Notes: generated by a model from the letters alone, not told the origin. A DNA stretch of 11,190 bases from JBFMHD01 sp040752395 [NCBI: Candidatus Hydrogenedentota bacterium] (GCA_040752395.1 JBFMHD010000037.1:5404-16593); one strand, 5' to 3'. Shown: positions 1 through 6,332, counted from the stretch's first letter. Numbers and translations are program-made.

Positions 1-42
1 ATTAAAAGATACGGCAAGGAAGTGTATATTTTCGCTTTCTTT

Positions 43-131
43 ACTTTTAACTTTTGACTTTTTACTTTTAACTTGTCATAGGAGTTAGAAGTTAGGAGTT
101 CGTAATAATAGCTCCGAGCTCCGAACTTTTT
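43..131. repeat. Block of short tandem heptamers (ACTTTTN, GGAGTTN, GCTCCGA)
   Basis: Three different 7-nt words are tandemly repeated here. ACTTTTN occurs four times at 43-70, GGAGTTA-like three times at 81-101, and GCTCCGA twice at 111-124, followed by ACTTTTT. The segment 78-140 is closely matched by 1874-1942, where the same words occur in the same order with different copy numbers (two GGAGTTN and four CTCCGAN units). The block ends in TTTTTCGAAGGAG, a Shine-Dalgarno-like end also seen before the aldehyde dehydrogenase. I see no conserved coding frame in it. The layout resembles short tandemly repeated repetitive (STRR) sequences known from filamentous cyanobacteria; that comparison is from general knowledge, not a search. 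Confidence 0.8.
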
Positions 132-144
132 CGAAGGAGTCAAC

Positions 145-234
145 ATGAGCGCGTTTGCGCTCTACACTATTGGGTTCTTGGGTTCTTGCGTTATTGCGTT
201 CTACACAAAGGATGAAAAACTAAAGATGATATGA
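145..234 (+). CDS. Possible 29-aa single-pass membrane peptide
   Basis: A short frame begins with ATG at 145 and ends at TGA 232-234. An AAGGAG Shine-Dalgarno sequence lies at 134-139, five bases before the start. The peptide begins MSAFALYTIGFL, has an uninterrupted hydrophobic stretch over about residues 3-20, and ends in a charged tail with KDEKLK, as expected of a tiny membrane protein with a cytoplasmic C-terminus. Against it: the first codons sit in a perfect hairpin (GAGCGC-GTTT-GCGCTC, 147-162), and the middle is an 8-nt tandem repeat (171-202), so the frame could be a by-product of repeat DNA. I recognise no family. Placed directly upstream of the big mosaic repeat, it could also be a leader peptide. 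Confidence 0.3.
   Translation: MSAFALYTIGFLGSCVIAFYTKDEKLKMI
171..202. repeat. 8-nt tandem repeat, four units
   Basis: TGGGTTCT occurs twice at 171-186, followed by the variants TGCGTTAT and TGCGTTCT at 187-202. It is one of the few words here with an 8-nt rather than 7-nt period. It lies inside the possible 29-codon reading frame at 145-234. Confidence 0.7.
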
Positions 235-364
235 AAAGAGTCACAAGTCGCAAGTCGTGAGTCAAAACAGGACTCAGGACTCAAGACTCAAGACTTTTCA
301 GCCGGCTCCGGGCCTCGGGCTCCAGCCGGCTGTAGTCCGTAGCCTGTAGCCTGTAGCCTGTACT
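231..364. repeat. Composite mosaic repeat, copy A
   Basis: Order of parts: AGTC-type heptamers (238-263), loop AAAACAG, the complementary GACTC-type heptamers (271-298), a G+C-rich part bounded by two AGCCGGCT palindromes (300-331), then TGTAGCC-type heptamers (about 331-364). The first two parts are complementary and can fold: GAGTC 259-263 pairs with GACTC 271-275, and AAAAGAGTC 234-242 can pair with GACTTTT 292-298. The same order recurs at 10824-10936 (copy B), and the later parts recur at 6159-6228 (copy C). G+C content is much higher than in the flanking genes. No coding frame is apparent. Confidence 0.85.
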
Positions 365-370
365 GATACC

Positions 371-412
371 TCTTACTTCTTCCGTTATCTTGCTTCTTGC
401 TTCTTGCTTCTA
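371..412. repeat. CTTGCTT heptamer block, inverted partner of 3298-3339
   Basis: Three exact CTTGCTT units lie at 389-409. The 42 bases 371-412 match the reverse complement of 3298-3339 with three mismatches, so this element type is present in both orientations around the first two BMC genes. Confidence 0.8.
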
Positions 413-462
413 CTTGATATTATTATAGTTACAATGTTTTTCGAAGGAGAGCCCCCATAGAT

Positions 463-1863
463 ATGTATATTAATGAATCCCAGATGCAAAAGATTGTTGA
501 GAAAGTTATAGAGCGACTGAAAGATGCAGGTGAAATCATTATTGATGTTAATAGAGGTGATGGAATATTCGAGGATATAGAATCAGCGATTACAGCTGCT
601 AAAAATGCTCAAAAAACTCTGCTTGAATTATCACTTGAGAAAAGAATAGAGATAATCGAAAGTATGCGTAAATTTGCTCGAACACAGGTTCATCGATTCG
701 CAGTAATGGGCGTTGAAGAGACGGGTATGGGTAGAGTAGAAGATAAGATTGCTAAAAATTTGCTTGCTATAAATAAGACACCAGGTGTTGAAGACCTTAT
801 CCCATGGGTCTGTAGCGGCGACCACGGTCTTACCCTTGAAGAAAAAGCACCGTTTGGTGTTATTGGTTCCATTACTCCGTCCACAAATATTACTGAAACT
901 GTTATTGGCAATGCTATCTGTATGATAGCAGCAGGGAACAGCGTGGTGTTTAATCCTCACCCATCTGCTAAAAGAACAGCACAGGCTGCAATGGTGGTAC
1001 TGAATCAGGCTATAATAAAAGCAGCCGGACCAGCTAACCTTATAACCACAGTAAGAGAGCCAACCTTAAAATCAGCTGAGACTATTTTCACGCATCCTGA
1101 AGTTAAACTCGTACTTGTAACTGGCGGACCTGCTGTTGTTGAAGCAGCTATGAAATATCCTAAACGTTGCATCTGTGCAGGACCAGGAAACCCGCCTGTT
1201 GTTGTAGATGAAACAGCTGATATAAAAAAAGCAGCTAAAGATATAATTTTAGGTGCTACGCTGGATAATAATATTCTGTGCATCGCAGAAAAAGAGATAT
1301 TTGTTGTTGAGCCTGTATGTGATGTGCTTAACTCTGAATTAAAACGTGCCGGTGGATATCAATTGTCAGGGTATCAAATGGACCAATTAATGAAACATAT
1401 TGTTGTTAAAGAGGAAGTGGTGAACAGAGAACTTGTTGGCAGGAATGCTAATGTTATAGCTAAATATATAGGGTTAACTATACCTCAAGAAGTGAGACTA
1501 CTTTTTGCCGAGGTCTCAAAGGAGCATCCGCTTATTTATTTAGAACAGCTTATGCCCGTGATACCTGTTGTCAGAATTAAAAACGTAGAAGAAGGTATAG
1601 AACTATCTCTCAAAGCAGAGCACGGATACAAACACACAGCTATTATGCACTCTAAGAATATCGAGCGGTTATCAAGGATGGCACGTATTATGGATGTATC
1701 TATATTTGTTAAGAATGGGCCTTCCTGTGCAGGTCTTGGTTATGGTGGAGAAGGCTACACTACCTTTTCAATCGCAGGTACAACAGGTGAGGGCTTGACT
1801 ACACCAAAAACATTTACCCGACCCAGACGCTGTACACTGGTAGATTATTTTAGAATCGTATAA
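463..1863 (+). CDS. pduP: CoA-acylating aldehyde dehydrogenase, BMC type (PduP/EutE)
   Basis: This enzyme oxidises an aldehyde to acyl-CoA with NAD+ inside a bacterial microcompartment. The 466 residues match the usual length of PduP and EutE. The N-terminal 20 or so residues (ESQMQKIVEKVIERLK) form a predicted amphipathic helix, like the encapsulation peptides that target PduP and EutE into the shell. The coenzyme-binding region includes FGVIGSITPSTN and VLVTGGPAVVEAA. The catalytic cysteine is Cys273 in LDNNILCIAEKE, the family motif. The C-terminus has the typical RPRRCTLVDYFRIV ending. The start has AAGGAG at 444-449, a rather long 13-nt spacer, and that site is part of a recurring repeat end. 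First recognisable gene of the BMC operon. Propanal, acetaldehyde or another aldehyde cannot be distinguished from this sequence. Confidence 0.95.
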   Translation: MYINESQMQKIVEKVIERLKDAGEIIIDVNRGDGIFEDIESAITAAKNAQKTLLELSLEKRIEIIESMRKFARTQVHRFAVMGVEETGMGRVEDKIAKNLLAINKTPGVEDLIPWVCSGDHGLTLEEKAPFGVIGSITPSTNITETVIGNAICMIAAGNSVVFNPHPSAKRTAQAAMVVLNQAIIKAAGPANLITTVREPTLKSAETIFTHPEVKLVLVTGGPAVVEAAMKYPKRCICAGPGNPPVVVDETADIKKAAKDIILGATLDNNILCIAEKEIFVVEPVCDVLNSELKRAGGYQLSGYQMDQLMKHIVVKEEVVNRELVGRNANVIAKYIGLTIPQEVRLLFAEVSKEHPLIYLEQLMPVIPVVRIKNVEEGIELSLKAEHGYKHTAIMHSKNIERLSRMARIMDVSIFVKNGPSCAGLGYGGEGYTTFSIAGTTGEGLTTPKTFTRPRRCTLVDYFRIV

Positions 1864-1873
1864 GATGAAAAAG

Positions 1874-1942
1874 ATAGGAGTTAGGAGTTCGTAATAATAG
1901 ATCCGAGCTCCGAACTCCGAACTCCGAAGTTTTTCGCAGGAG
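1874..1942. repeat. Mosaic heptamer element whose end supplies the pduS ribosome-binding site
   Basis: This is a near-copy of 78-140. GGAGTTN occurs twice (1877-1890), then GTAATAATAG, then four CTCCGAN-type units (1901-1928), then GTTTTTCGCAGGAG. Only repeat copy number and a few bases differ. It fills nearly the whole gap between the aldehyde dehydrogenase stop and the pduS start. Its terminal CAGGAG (1937-1942) is the only Shine-Dalgarno candidate for pduS. Confidence 0.85.
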
Positions 1943-1956
1943 TGATGGAATACTAT

Positions 1957-3282
1957 ATGGTAGAGAAAAAAAGAGATTTAATTGATATAATTAAAGAAGC
2001 AGGGGTTGTGGGCGCTGGCGGTGCTGGATTCCCTACACATATTAAATACAGCACAGAGGTTGAATATGTAATAGCAAATGGTGCCGAGTGCGAACCACTT
2101 CTACGTGTCGATCAACAATTAATGGATAAATATGCAAATGAGATAATACAGGCGTTACTTGCTGTAAAAGAAAGAGTAAAAGCAAAAGAAGCTATGGTGG
2201 GATTAAAATCTAAATATAAAGATGCTATTCGCTCCCTTAAAAAAGCTTCAAAAGATAGAGTAAGATTACATCTTCTTGAGAATGTGTATCCTGCCGGCGA
2301 TGAACATATTCTTCTTTATGATATGACAAAAAGAATCGTTCCAGAAGGTGGCATACCATTGCAGGTCGGCGCTGTTGTCTCTAATGTTGCCACACTTCTG
2401 TGGGTATATGAAGCAATGAATGGTAAACCTGTTACTGATAGGTGGCTGACAGTAACAGGTGAGGTTAATAAACCACAGACTATAAAGGTTCCGATTGGTA
2501 CCACAGTCAGAGATGTGCTGGAGTTTTGTGGCAGAGTAAAGATAAAAGATTTTAAAGTTATTGTTGGTGGACCAATAATGGGGGGTCTGGCTGAGAGTAT
2601 AGATCAAGGGATATTAAAGACTACAAGCGCCATTATTGTTTTACCAAAAGACCATTATGCTGTGTCTTACAAATATTTTGATTTAAATCTACATATCAAA
2701 ACGTCTAAAGCAGCGTGTTGTCAGTGTACATTCTGCACCAGTATTTGTCCGCGCAATTTAATAGGTCATTCAATAGAGCCTCATAAAATAATGAGGGGGA
2801 TATCATTTGGTGTTAATACAGCGGTCAAGGATGCTACGTTAGCTTTTTTATGTTGTGAATGCCAGTTGTGTTATTTCGCCTGTCCGATGAATTTAGCACC
2901 AGGAAGAATTAATGCTCTATTAAAACAGGAATTGACAAAAAAAGGCATAAAGAATCCGCATAATTTGAAACATAACAGGGCCCATATAATAAGAGAATAC
3001 AGGCTTCAACCTCTTAAAAGATTGATTGTTAAACTCGGGTTAACAGACTATGATGTTGATGCTCCTATATCTGATGAAACTTTTTTGCCAAAAAGGGTAA
3101 AAATATCATTGAAACAACATTTTGGCAAAAGTGCTGTTTGTGTGGTAAAAGAAGGGGCTAAAATTAAAAGAGGCGATGTTATAGGTGAAGCTGCTGAGGG
3201 TATATCAGCACGGGTTCATAGCTCTATAGATGGAATTGTAAAGAGTACACAGGGTGATGAGGTTATAATAAGTAGTGGATAA
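1957..3282 (+). CDS. pduS: RnfC-like iron-sulfur flavoprotein, PduS type
   Basis: PduS-type proteins are BMC-associated electron carriers; in the propanediol system PduS is a cobalamin reductase, and it is homologous to RnfC. In order: an N-terminal glycine-rich RnfC signature (VVGAGGAGFPTH, residues 17-28), GAECEPLLRVDQQL, an SLBB-like segment around VPIGTTVRDVLEFCG, two complete CxxCxxCxxxCP [4Fe-4S] motifs (Cys254/257/260/264 and Cys299/302/305/309), and a C-terminal barrel-sandwich-like domain (KIKRGDVIGEAAEGISARV). The length of 441 residues is normal for PduS. The start is uncertain: GTG 1942 overlaps the Shine-Dalgarno and ATG 1945 is only 2 nt from it, so I prefer ATG 1957, whose 14-nt spacer resembles that of the preceding gene. 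No membrane segment is evident. Confidence 0.92.
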   Translation: MVEKKRDLIDIIKEAGVVGAGGAGFPTHIKYSTEVEYVIANGAECEPLLRVDQQLMDKYANEIIQALLAVKERVKAKEAMVGLKSKYKDAIRSLKKASKDRVRLHLLENVYPAGDEHILLYDMTKRIVPEGGIPLQVGAVVSNVATLLWVYEAMNGKPVTDRWLTVTGEVNKPQTIKVPIGTTVRDVLEFCGRVKIKDFKVIVGGPIMGGLAESIDQGILKTTSAIIVLPKDHYAVSYKYFDLNLHIKTSKAACCQCTFCTSICPRNLIGHSIEPHKIMRGISFGVNTAVKDATLAFLCCECQLCYFACPMNLAPGRINALLKQELTKKGIKNPHNLKHNRAHIIREYRLQPLKRLIVKLGLTDYDVDAPISDETFLPKRVKISLKQHFGKSAVCVVKEGAKIKRGDVIGEAAEGISARVHSSIDGIVKSTQGDEVIISSG

Positions 3283-3297
3283 TCCATTGGTTATAGT

Positions 3298-3339
3298 TAG
3301 AAGCAAGAGGCAAGAAGCAAGATAACAGAAGAAGTGAGA
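3298..3339. repeat. GAAGCAA heptamer block (inverted copy of 371-412)
   Basis: GAAGCAA-type units occur three times at 3300-3320, followed by GATAACAGAAGAAGTGAG. The 42 bases are the reverse complement of 371-412 apart from three mismatches. The block fills most of the 79-nt gap before the PduT-type gene, whose own AAGGAG lies just beyond it. Confidence 0.8.
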
Positions 3340-3361
3340 AGTAAAGACCAAGGAGAGAACA

Positions 3362-3910
3362 ATGGAACAGGCTTTAGGGTTACTCGAGACAACGAGTGTC
3401 GCGTTAGGTGTTCAGGGTTGTGATGCGATGCTGAAATCAGGTAATGTTATATTGTTGGAGTCACGACCCACGTGTCCGGGTAAGCACTTTACATTAATTT
3501 CAGGTGAGGTCGGTGCTGTAAGAACAGCTATCGCAGCTGGTGAATTAGCTGCCTTCCCATCTGTGGTTCAGACAATGATTATCCCGAATGTTCACCCTTG
3601 TGTTATACCTGCGTTTACAGGTTCTAATATAGTAGAAGAGATAGAGGCTTTAGGTGTGATTGAGACCTATTCTTTAGCAGCCTGTGTTGAGATGGCTGAT
3701 GCAGCAGTAAAAGCTGCTGAAATTAAACTTATTGAAGTGCGATTAGGTTCAGGGCTTGCTGGTAAGTCATTTATATATTTAACAGGTACGGTGGGAGCTG
3801 TGAGGTCTGCTGTTTCTGCTTGTTTATCGCTTGAACATCATAAAGGATTGGTTCACTCAAGTATCATTATACCTTCACCGCATCCTGATTTAATCAAAGC
3901 GATTTTATAA
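3362..3910 (+). CDS. pduT: Tandem-domain BMC shell protein (BMC-T) with pore cysteine, PduT type
   Basis: This shell protein has two BMC folds in one chain and assembles as a trimer occupying a hexagonal tile. Domain 1 spans roughly residues 1-90 (MEQALGLLETTSVALG to IPNVHP). Domain 2 spans about 97-182 (ALGVIETYSLAACVEMAD to IPSPHPDLIKA). Cys38 in SRPTCPGKHF falls at the position of the PduT cysteine that, in the known family, coordinates a [4Fe-4S] cluster at the trimer pore. The length of 182 residues matches PduT. AAGGAG at 3350-3355, 6 nt before ATG, fixes the start. Lying next to a PduS-type gene, it probably forms the shell exit for electrons. That coupling is inferred from the propanediol system. 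Confidence 0.93.
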   Translation: MEQALGLLETTSVALGVQGCDAMLKSGNVILLESRPTCPGKHFTLISGEVGAVRTAIAAGELAAFPSVVQTMIIPNVHPCVIPAFTGSNIVEEIEALGVIETYSLAACVEMADAAVKAAEIKLIEVRLGSGLAGKSFIYLTGTVGAVRSAVSACLSLEHHKGLVHSSIIIPSPHPDLIKAIL

Positions 3911-3932
3911 GAATGTCAGTCGACATTCTTTT
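3909..3932 (+). promoter_or_regulatory. Perfect 9-bp hairpin at the pduT stop codon
   Basis: AAGAATGTC (3909-3917), loop AGTC, GACATTCTT (3922-3930), then TT. The stem starts in the pduT stop codon. The U-tract is short and the stem A+T-rich, so it could be a weak or partial terminator, an RNA-processing site, or a stabiliser of the upstream message. Genes in the same direction continue 40 nt downstream, which suggests it adjusts expression inside the operon rather than ending it. Confidence 0.55.
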
Positions 3933-3971
3933 GGATACGGAACGATATCAGCTTTGCAGGATTAAGGAGTT

Positions 3972-4214
3972 ATGGATAAAGAATATATAGCTTCTGTGAT
4001 AACAGAAGTTATAAATGAAGAGATAAAGATAAAAGATAAACTTACATATCCAGCGAAAGAAGTCGTAAGAGTTGATGAGGTTATCGATGAAAGGATTATA
4101 AGAGATTTAATAAAAGGGAAAGCAGATGTTGTGAAAATAAAAAGTAGCGCAAAGATTACACCGCTTGCAATGGATAGAATAAAAGAGTCTAAAATTAAAG
4201 TTGTGAGAACATAA
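3972..4214 (+). CDS. Small BMC-associated protein of unknown function
   Basis: An 80-residue protein between the PduT-type shell gene and the first pentamer gene, ending 1 nt before the latter. AAGGAG at 3964-3969 is only 2 nt before ATG, but no better start is visible. The N-terminal segment (DKEYIASVITEVINEE) looks like an amphipathic helix similar to BMC encapsulation peptides. The C-terminal segment has DVVKIKSSAKITPLAMDRI followed by KESKIKVV; a TPLA-helix-KI.VV ending is reminiscent of short segments in other BMC proteins such as PduL. That resemblance is weak and by eye. It is lysine-rich and has no cysteine or membrane segment. Possible roles are a cargo adaptor or an assembly factor, but I cannot assign one. 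Confidence 0.8.
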   Translation: MDKEYIASVITEVINEEIKIKDKLTYPAKEVVRVDEVIDERIIRDLIKGKADVVKIKSSAKITPLAMDRIKESKIKVVRT

Positions 4215-4215
4215 C

Positions 4216-4509
4216 GTGTTTTTTGCAAAAGTGATAGGTAATGTAGTTGCAACAAAAAAAAACGAAAATCTAAAAGGAAGAAGATTACTTCTTGTTCAGC
4301 CTGTAGACGAAAATATGAAACCCAGGGGGGACCCTGTTATTGCACTTGATTGGCTTGGCACAGATGAAGATGAATTAGTTTTTATAGTTCAGGGGAGAGA
4401 AGCTGTATATGAGGAATCTATGAAAGTAATGATACCAGCTGATGCTGGTATATTTGGTATTATTGATTCAGTGGATACAAAAGATAAGAACCTTTATAGA
4501 AAGCATTAG
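4216..4509 (+). CDS. eutN: BMC vertex pentamer, EutN/CcmL family (first copy)
   Basis: BMC-P proteins form pentamers that cap the vertices of the microcompartment. This 97-residue protein carries the family pattern: MFFAKVIGNVVATKKNENL, then RRLLLVQPVD, then the ADAGIFGIIDSVD end. GTG is used as start, one base after the stop of the preceding gene, so translational coupling is likely. ATG codons further in would remove the first strand of the fold. It runs closely into the second EutN-like gene, 13 nt downstream. Confidence 0.9.
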   Translation: MFFAKVIGNVVATKKNENLKGRRLLLVQPVDENMKPRGDPVIALDWLGTDEDELVFIVQGREAVYEESMKVMIPADAGIFGIIDSVDTKDKNLYRKH

Positions 4510-4522
4510 GCTCGGGGGATGT

Positions 4523-4798
4523 ATGATCCTTTGTAAAGTTGTTGGTGTGGTTGTATCAACACAAAAAAATAAAAAGTTCGAGGGTGTTAAAATTTTTGTT
4601 GTACAGCCGATTAATCCCTCAGGCGAACCTATAGGAAATACTTTAATCTCTGCAGAATATGAGAATGATGCAGGCATCGGAGATACTGTATTAGTATTTA
4701 CTAAAGGGAATGCATCAAGATTAGTTGTAAGGGACCTTTCTTCACCAGTAGATTATGCTATCTGTGGTATTGTTGACAGAATAGAGATGAGTCATTAG
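4523..4798 (+). CDS. BMC vertex pentamer, EutN/CcmL family (second copy)
   Basis: A 91-residue EutN/CcmL-like protein starting MILCKVVGVVVSTQKNKKF, with IFVVQPINPSGEPIG, GIGDTVLVFTKGNAS and the closing VDYAICGIVDRIE. I choose ATG 4523 because it aligns with the family start and has GGGGGA just upstream (4514-4519); a longer frame extends back to 4442 but adds unrelated residues overlapping the previous gene. It differs clearly from the first copy, as is common where a BMC locus encodes several pentamers. It is the last BMC gene visible, and it converges with the CorA-family gene with only 4 nt between stops. Confidence 0.9.
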   Translation: MILCKVVGVVVSTQKNKKFEGVKIFVVQPINPSGEPIGNTLISAEYENDAGIGDTVLVFTKGNASRLVVRDLSSPVDYAICGIVDRIEMSH

Positions 4799-4802
4799 TG
4801 GT

Positions 4803-5720
4803 TTACCATCTTTTGCGTTTCCAGAAAAGCATAAACCATACCATCGCAAGCAGAGCTATTAACATTATAATCCAGAAAGAAGAAAGACGCTCTTGAGAAA
4901 TAGGTAGCGGTACATTCATTGAGAAGATACTAACAACAAGTGTGGGAACCATAATTGAGATGGTAATAATATTCAAGGTTTTCATCAAAATATTAAGATT
5001 ATTATTTACGATTGAGGCACGGGCATCCATTAATCCTGCTAAAATATTTGAATATATTTCAGCTTGTTTATAACATTGAGAGTTTTCAATTGCTATATCA
5101 TCAAGTAGTTCAAGATTTTCCTGCGTGAGAACAATTTTGGTTGCATTATGTCTTATTTTTTCAATCAGCATAGAATTGGAATTAATAGAATTTAGATAAT
5201 AAACAAGACTCTTTTCAAGAGTGAATAAATTAAGGAGGTATTTATTTTCCATAGCATGAATTAATTTTTTTTCAAGTGAATCTGATACCATATTTATGAC
5301 CTTTAAATGTTCAAGATAATGATGGATTGAGCGATAGATAAGTCTGAGTAATAAATCCTGTAAAGACGTTATACGATTAAAGAGTTTTCCATCAAATAAT
5401 AAAGTGTTATCGGGTAAAATAACGATTAAATGTTCTTTAAAAAGAAAGAGTCCGACAGAATAGACCTTGAATAAAAATTTATCACTTGATGAATAGTTTT
5501 TAGGTTTTTTATAGATTATAGCGATATGCTCAGGCTCGAACTCCAATCGTGATAGCTCATCAGGGTCCAGAGCGGAATTAAGAGTGTGTTCATCGAGCTC
5601 GAATTCATCTAATAGATATTTTCTTTCAGCTTCATCAGGATTGACAAAGACTAAAATTTTAGCATCACCATCCGGGGCTTCTACGATTTTATCACCGAGT
5701 ATAAGATACTTTCTTAACAT
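4803..5720 (-). CDS. corA: CorA-family divalent-cation transporter-like protein with a variant GMN motif
   Basis: CorA proteins are pentameric inner-membrane Mg2+ (or related cation) channels. The 305 residues show the family plan: an alpha/beta N-terminal cytoplasmic domain, a long helical region (about 120-250), and two C-terminal membrane segments (about 246-266 and 283-300), ending in a basic tail (KRKRW). The loop after the first membrane helix normally carries Gly-Met-Asn, which forms the entrance of the pore. Here it is Ser267-Met268-Asn269 (FSMNVPLP; 4914-4922 on the + strand). Methionine and asparagine are kept. A GGAG lies about 11 nt before ATG on the minus strand. It is encoded 33 nt downstream of the 98-residue unknown gene, probably on one transcript. 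Substrate uncertain. Confidence 0.85.
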   Translation of the reverse strand: MLRKYLILGDKIVEAPDGDAKILVFVNPDEAERKYLLDEFELDEHTLNSALDPDELSRLEFEPEHIAIIYKKPKNYSSSDKFLFKVYSVGLFLFKEHLIVILPDNTLLFDGKLFNRITSLQDLLLRLIYRSIHHYLEHLKVINMVSDSLEKKLIHAMENKYLLNLFTLEKSLVYYLNSINSNSMLIEKIRHNATKIVLTQENLELLDDIAIENSQCYKQAEIYSNILAGLMDARASIVNNNLNILMKTLNIITISIMVPTLVVSIFSMNVPLPISQERLSSFWIIMLIALLAMVWFMLFWKRKRW

Positions 5721-5753
5721 TTTCTTATCTTCTCCACATTCTCTGAAGGTTAC

Positions 5754-6050
5754 TCACATTCTACGTTTAACAAGATGCGGTACCTCACGTTTTAGTATGC
5801 CGTTTAAAATACCATAAAGAGCTCTCTCGATATTTGGACGGTCAGTATTTGGAGGCAACGTAAGATCAAGTTTAATACGCGCTGAATCAATCAACATATT
5901 GTGAACCTTAATACCCATAATAATTATGTTTCTTTCTAACTGTTTTCTAATCCGATGTTTTAATCCCTCTGAGAGCCGTGAACGGCTCGCACGATCAGGC
6001 ATACTAAATGAAAGCTTAAGCTCAATGTTAACCCTTCGAATTACTTGCAT
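5754..6050 (-). CDS. 98-aa protein of unknown function upstream of corA
   Basis: I do not recognise the family. The protein starts MQVIRRVNIELKLSF, is rich in arginine and lysine, and by eye alternates strand-like stretches (VNIELKLSF, ARIKLDLTLP) with helix-like ones (RLSEGLKHRIRKQLE, IERALYGILNGILK). That is compatible with a small alpha/beta fold, possibly nucleic-acid binding given its charge. There is no signal peptide, membrane segment or cysteine. No Shine-Dalgarno is visible. On the minus strand a possible promoter (TAGACA at 6080-6085, AAGATA at 6057-6062, 17-nt spacer) lies just upstream, so the message may have little or no leader. It lies in the same direction as the CorA-family gene, 33 nt before it. 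Confidence 0.7.
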   Translation of the reverse strand: MQVIRRVNIELKLSFSMPDRASRSRLSEGLKHRIRKQLERNIIIMGIKVHNMLIDSARIKLDLTLPPNTDRPNIERALYGILNGILKREVPHLVKRRM

Positions 6051-6117
6051 AAATAATATCTTAACATATATGAAAATATTGTCTATAATTTATTTGACAT
6101 AATTCCCTCGCTTATAG

Positions 6118-6310
6118 GTTGTAAGAAGTAAGAAGCAAGAGGCAAGAAGTAGATAATATGTTGGCTCCGGGCTTGGGGTTCCAGACTCCAGCCGGCTGTA
6201 GTCCGTAGCCTGAAGCCTGTAGCCCGAAGAGATGTTTTTTTAATTTTTCATAGTAGGAGGTTATCAGTAAACAGAAAACCGAAAACCAAACACCGAACTT
6301 AAGAATTTTA
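6118..6310. repeat. Mosaic repeats in the spacer before smpB (includes copy C)
   Basis: The 317-nt spacer 6051-6367 holds three repeat stretches. GTAAGAA/GCAAGAG-type heptamers lie at about 6120-6150. At 6159-6228 is a diverged copy of the composite element (GGCTCCGGGC, CCAGCCGGCTGTAGTCCGTAGCC, then TGAAGCC and TGTAGCC). At about 6270-6297 are AAAACCG-type heptamers followed by CACCGAACTTAAGAA, the latter matched at 11012-11025. I see no gene in the spacer; its right end is the smpB promoter. Confidence 0.8.
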
Positions 6311-6332
6311 CCGAAGACTGAAGGAATACTAG

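Noticed and set aside
231-364. CRISPR array
   Set aside because: Units are 7 nt and contiguous; there are no 20-40 nt repeats with equal-length unique spacers and no cas genes.
631-1283. Minus-strand frames inside the aldehyde dehydrogenase
   Set aside because: They are antisense shadows of a fully conserved gene and have no family features.
2266-2607. Minus-strand frames inside pduS
   Set aside because: Antisense shadows of the RnfC-like coding sequence without ribosome-binding sites.
4442-4522. Longer start of the second EutN-like protein
   Set aside because: It overlaps the first EutN gene and adds residues not in the family; ATG 4523 matches the usual start.
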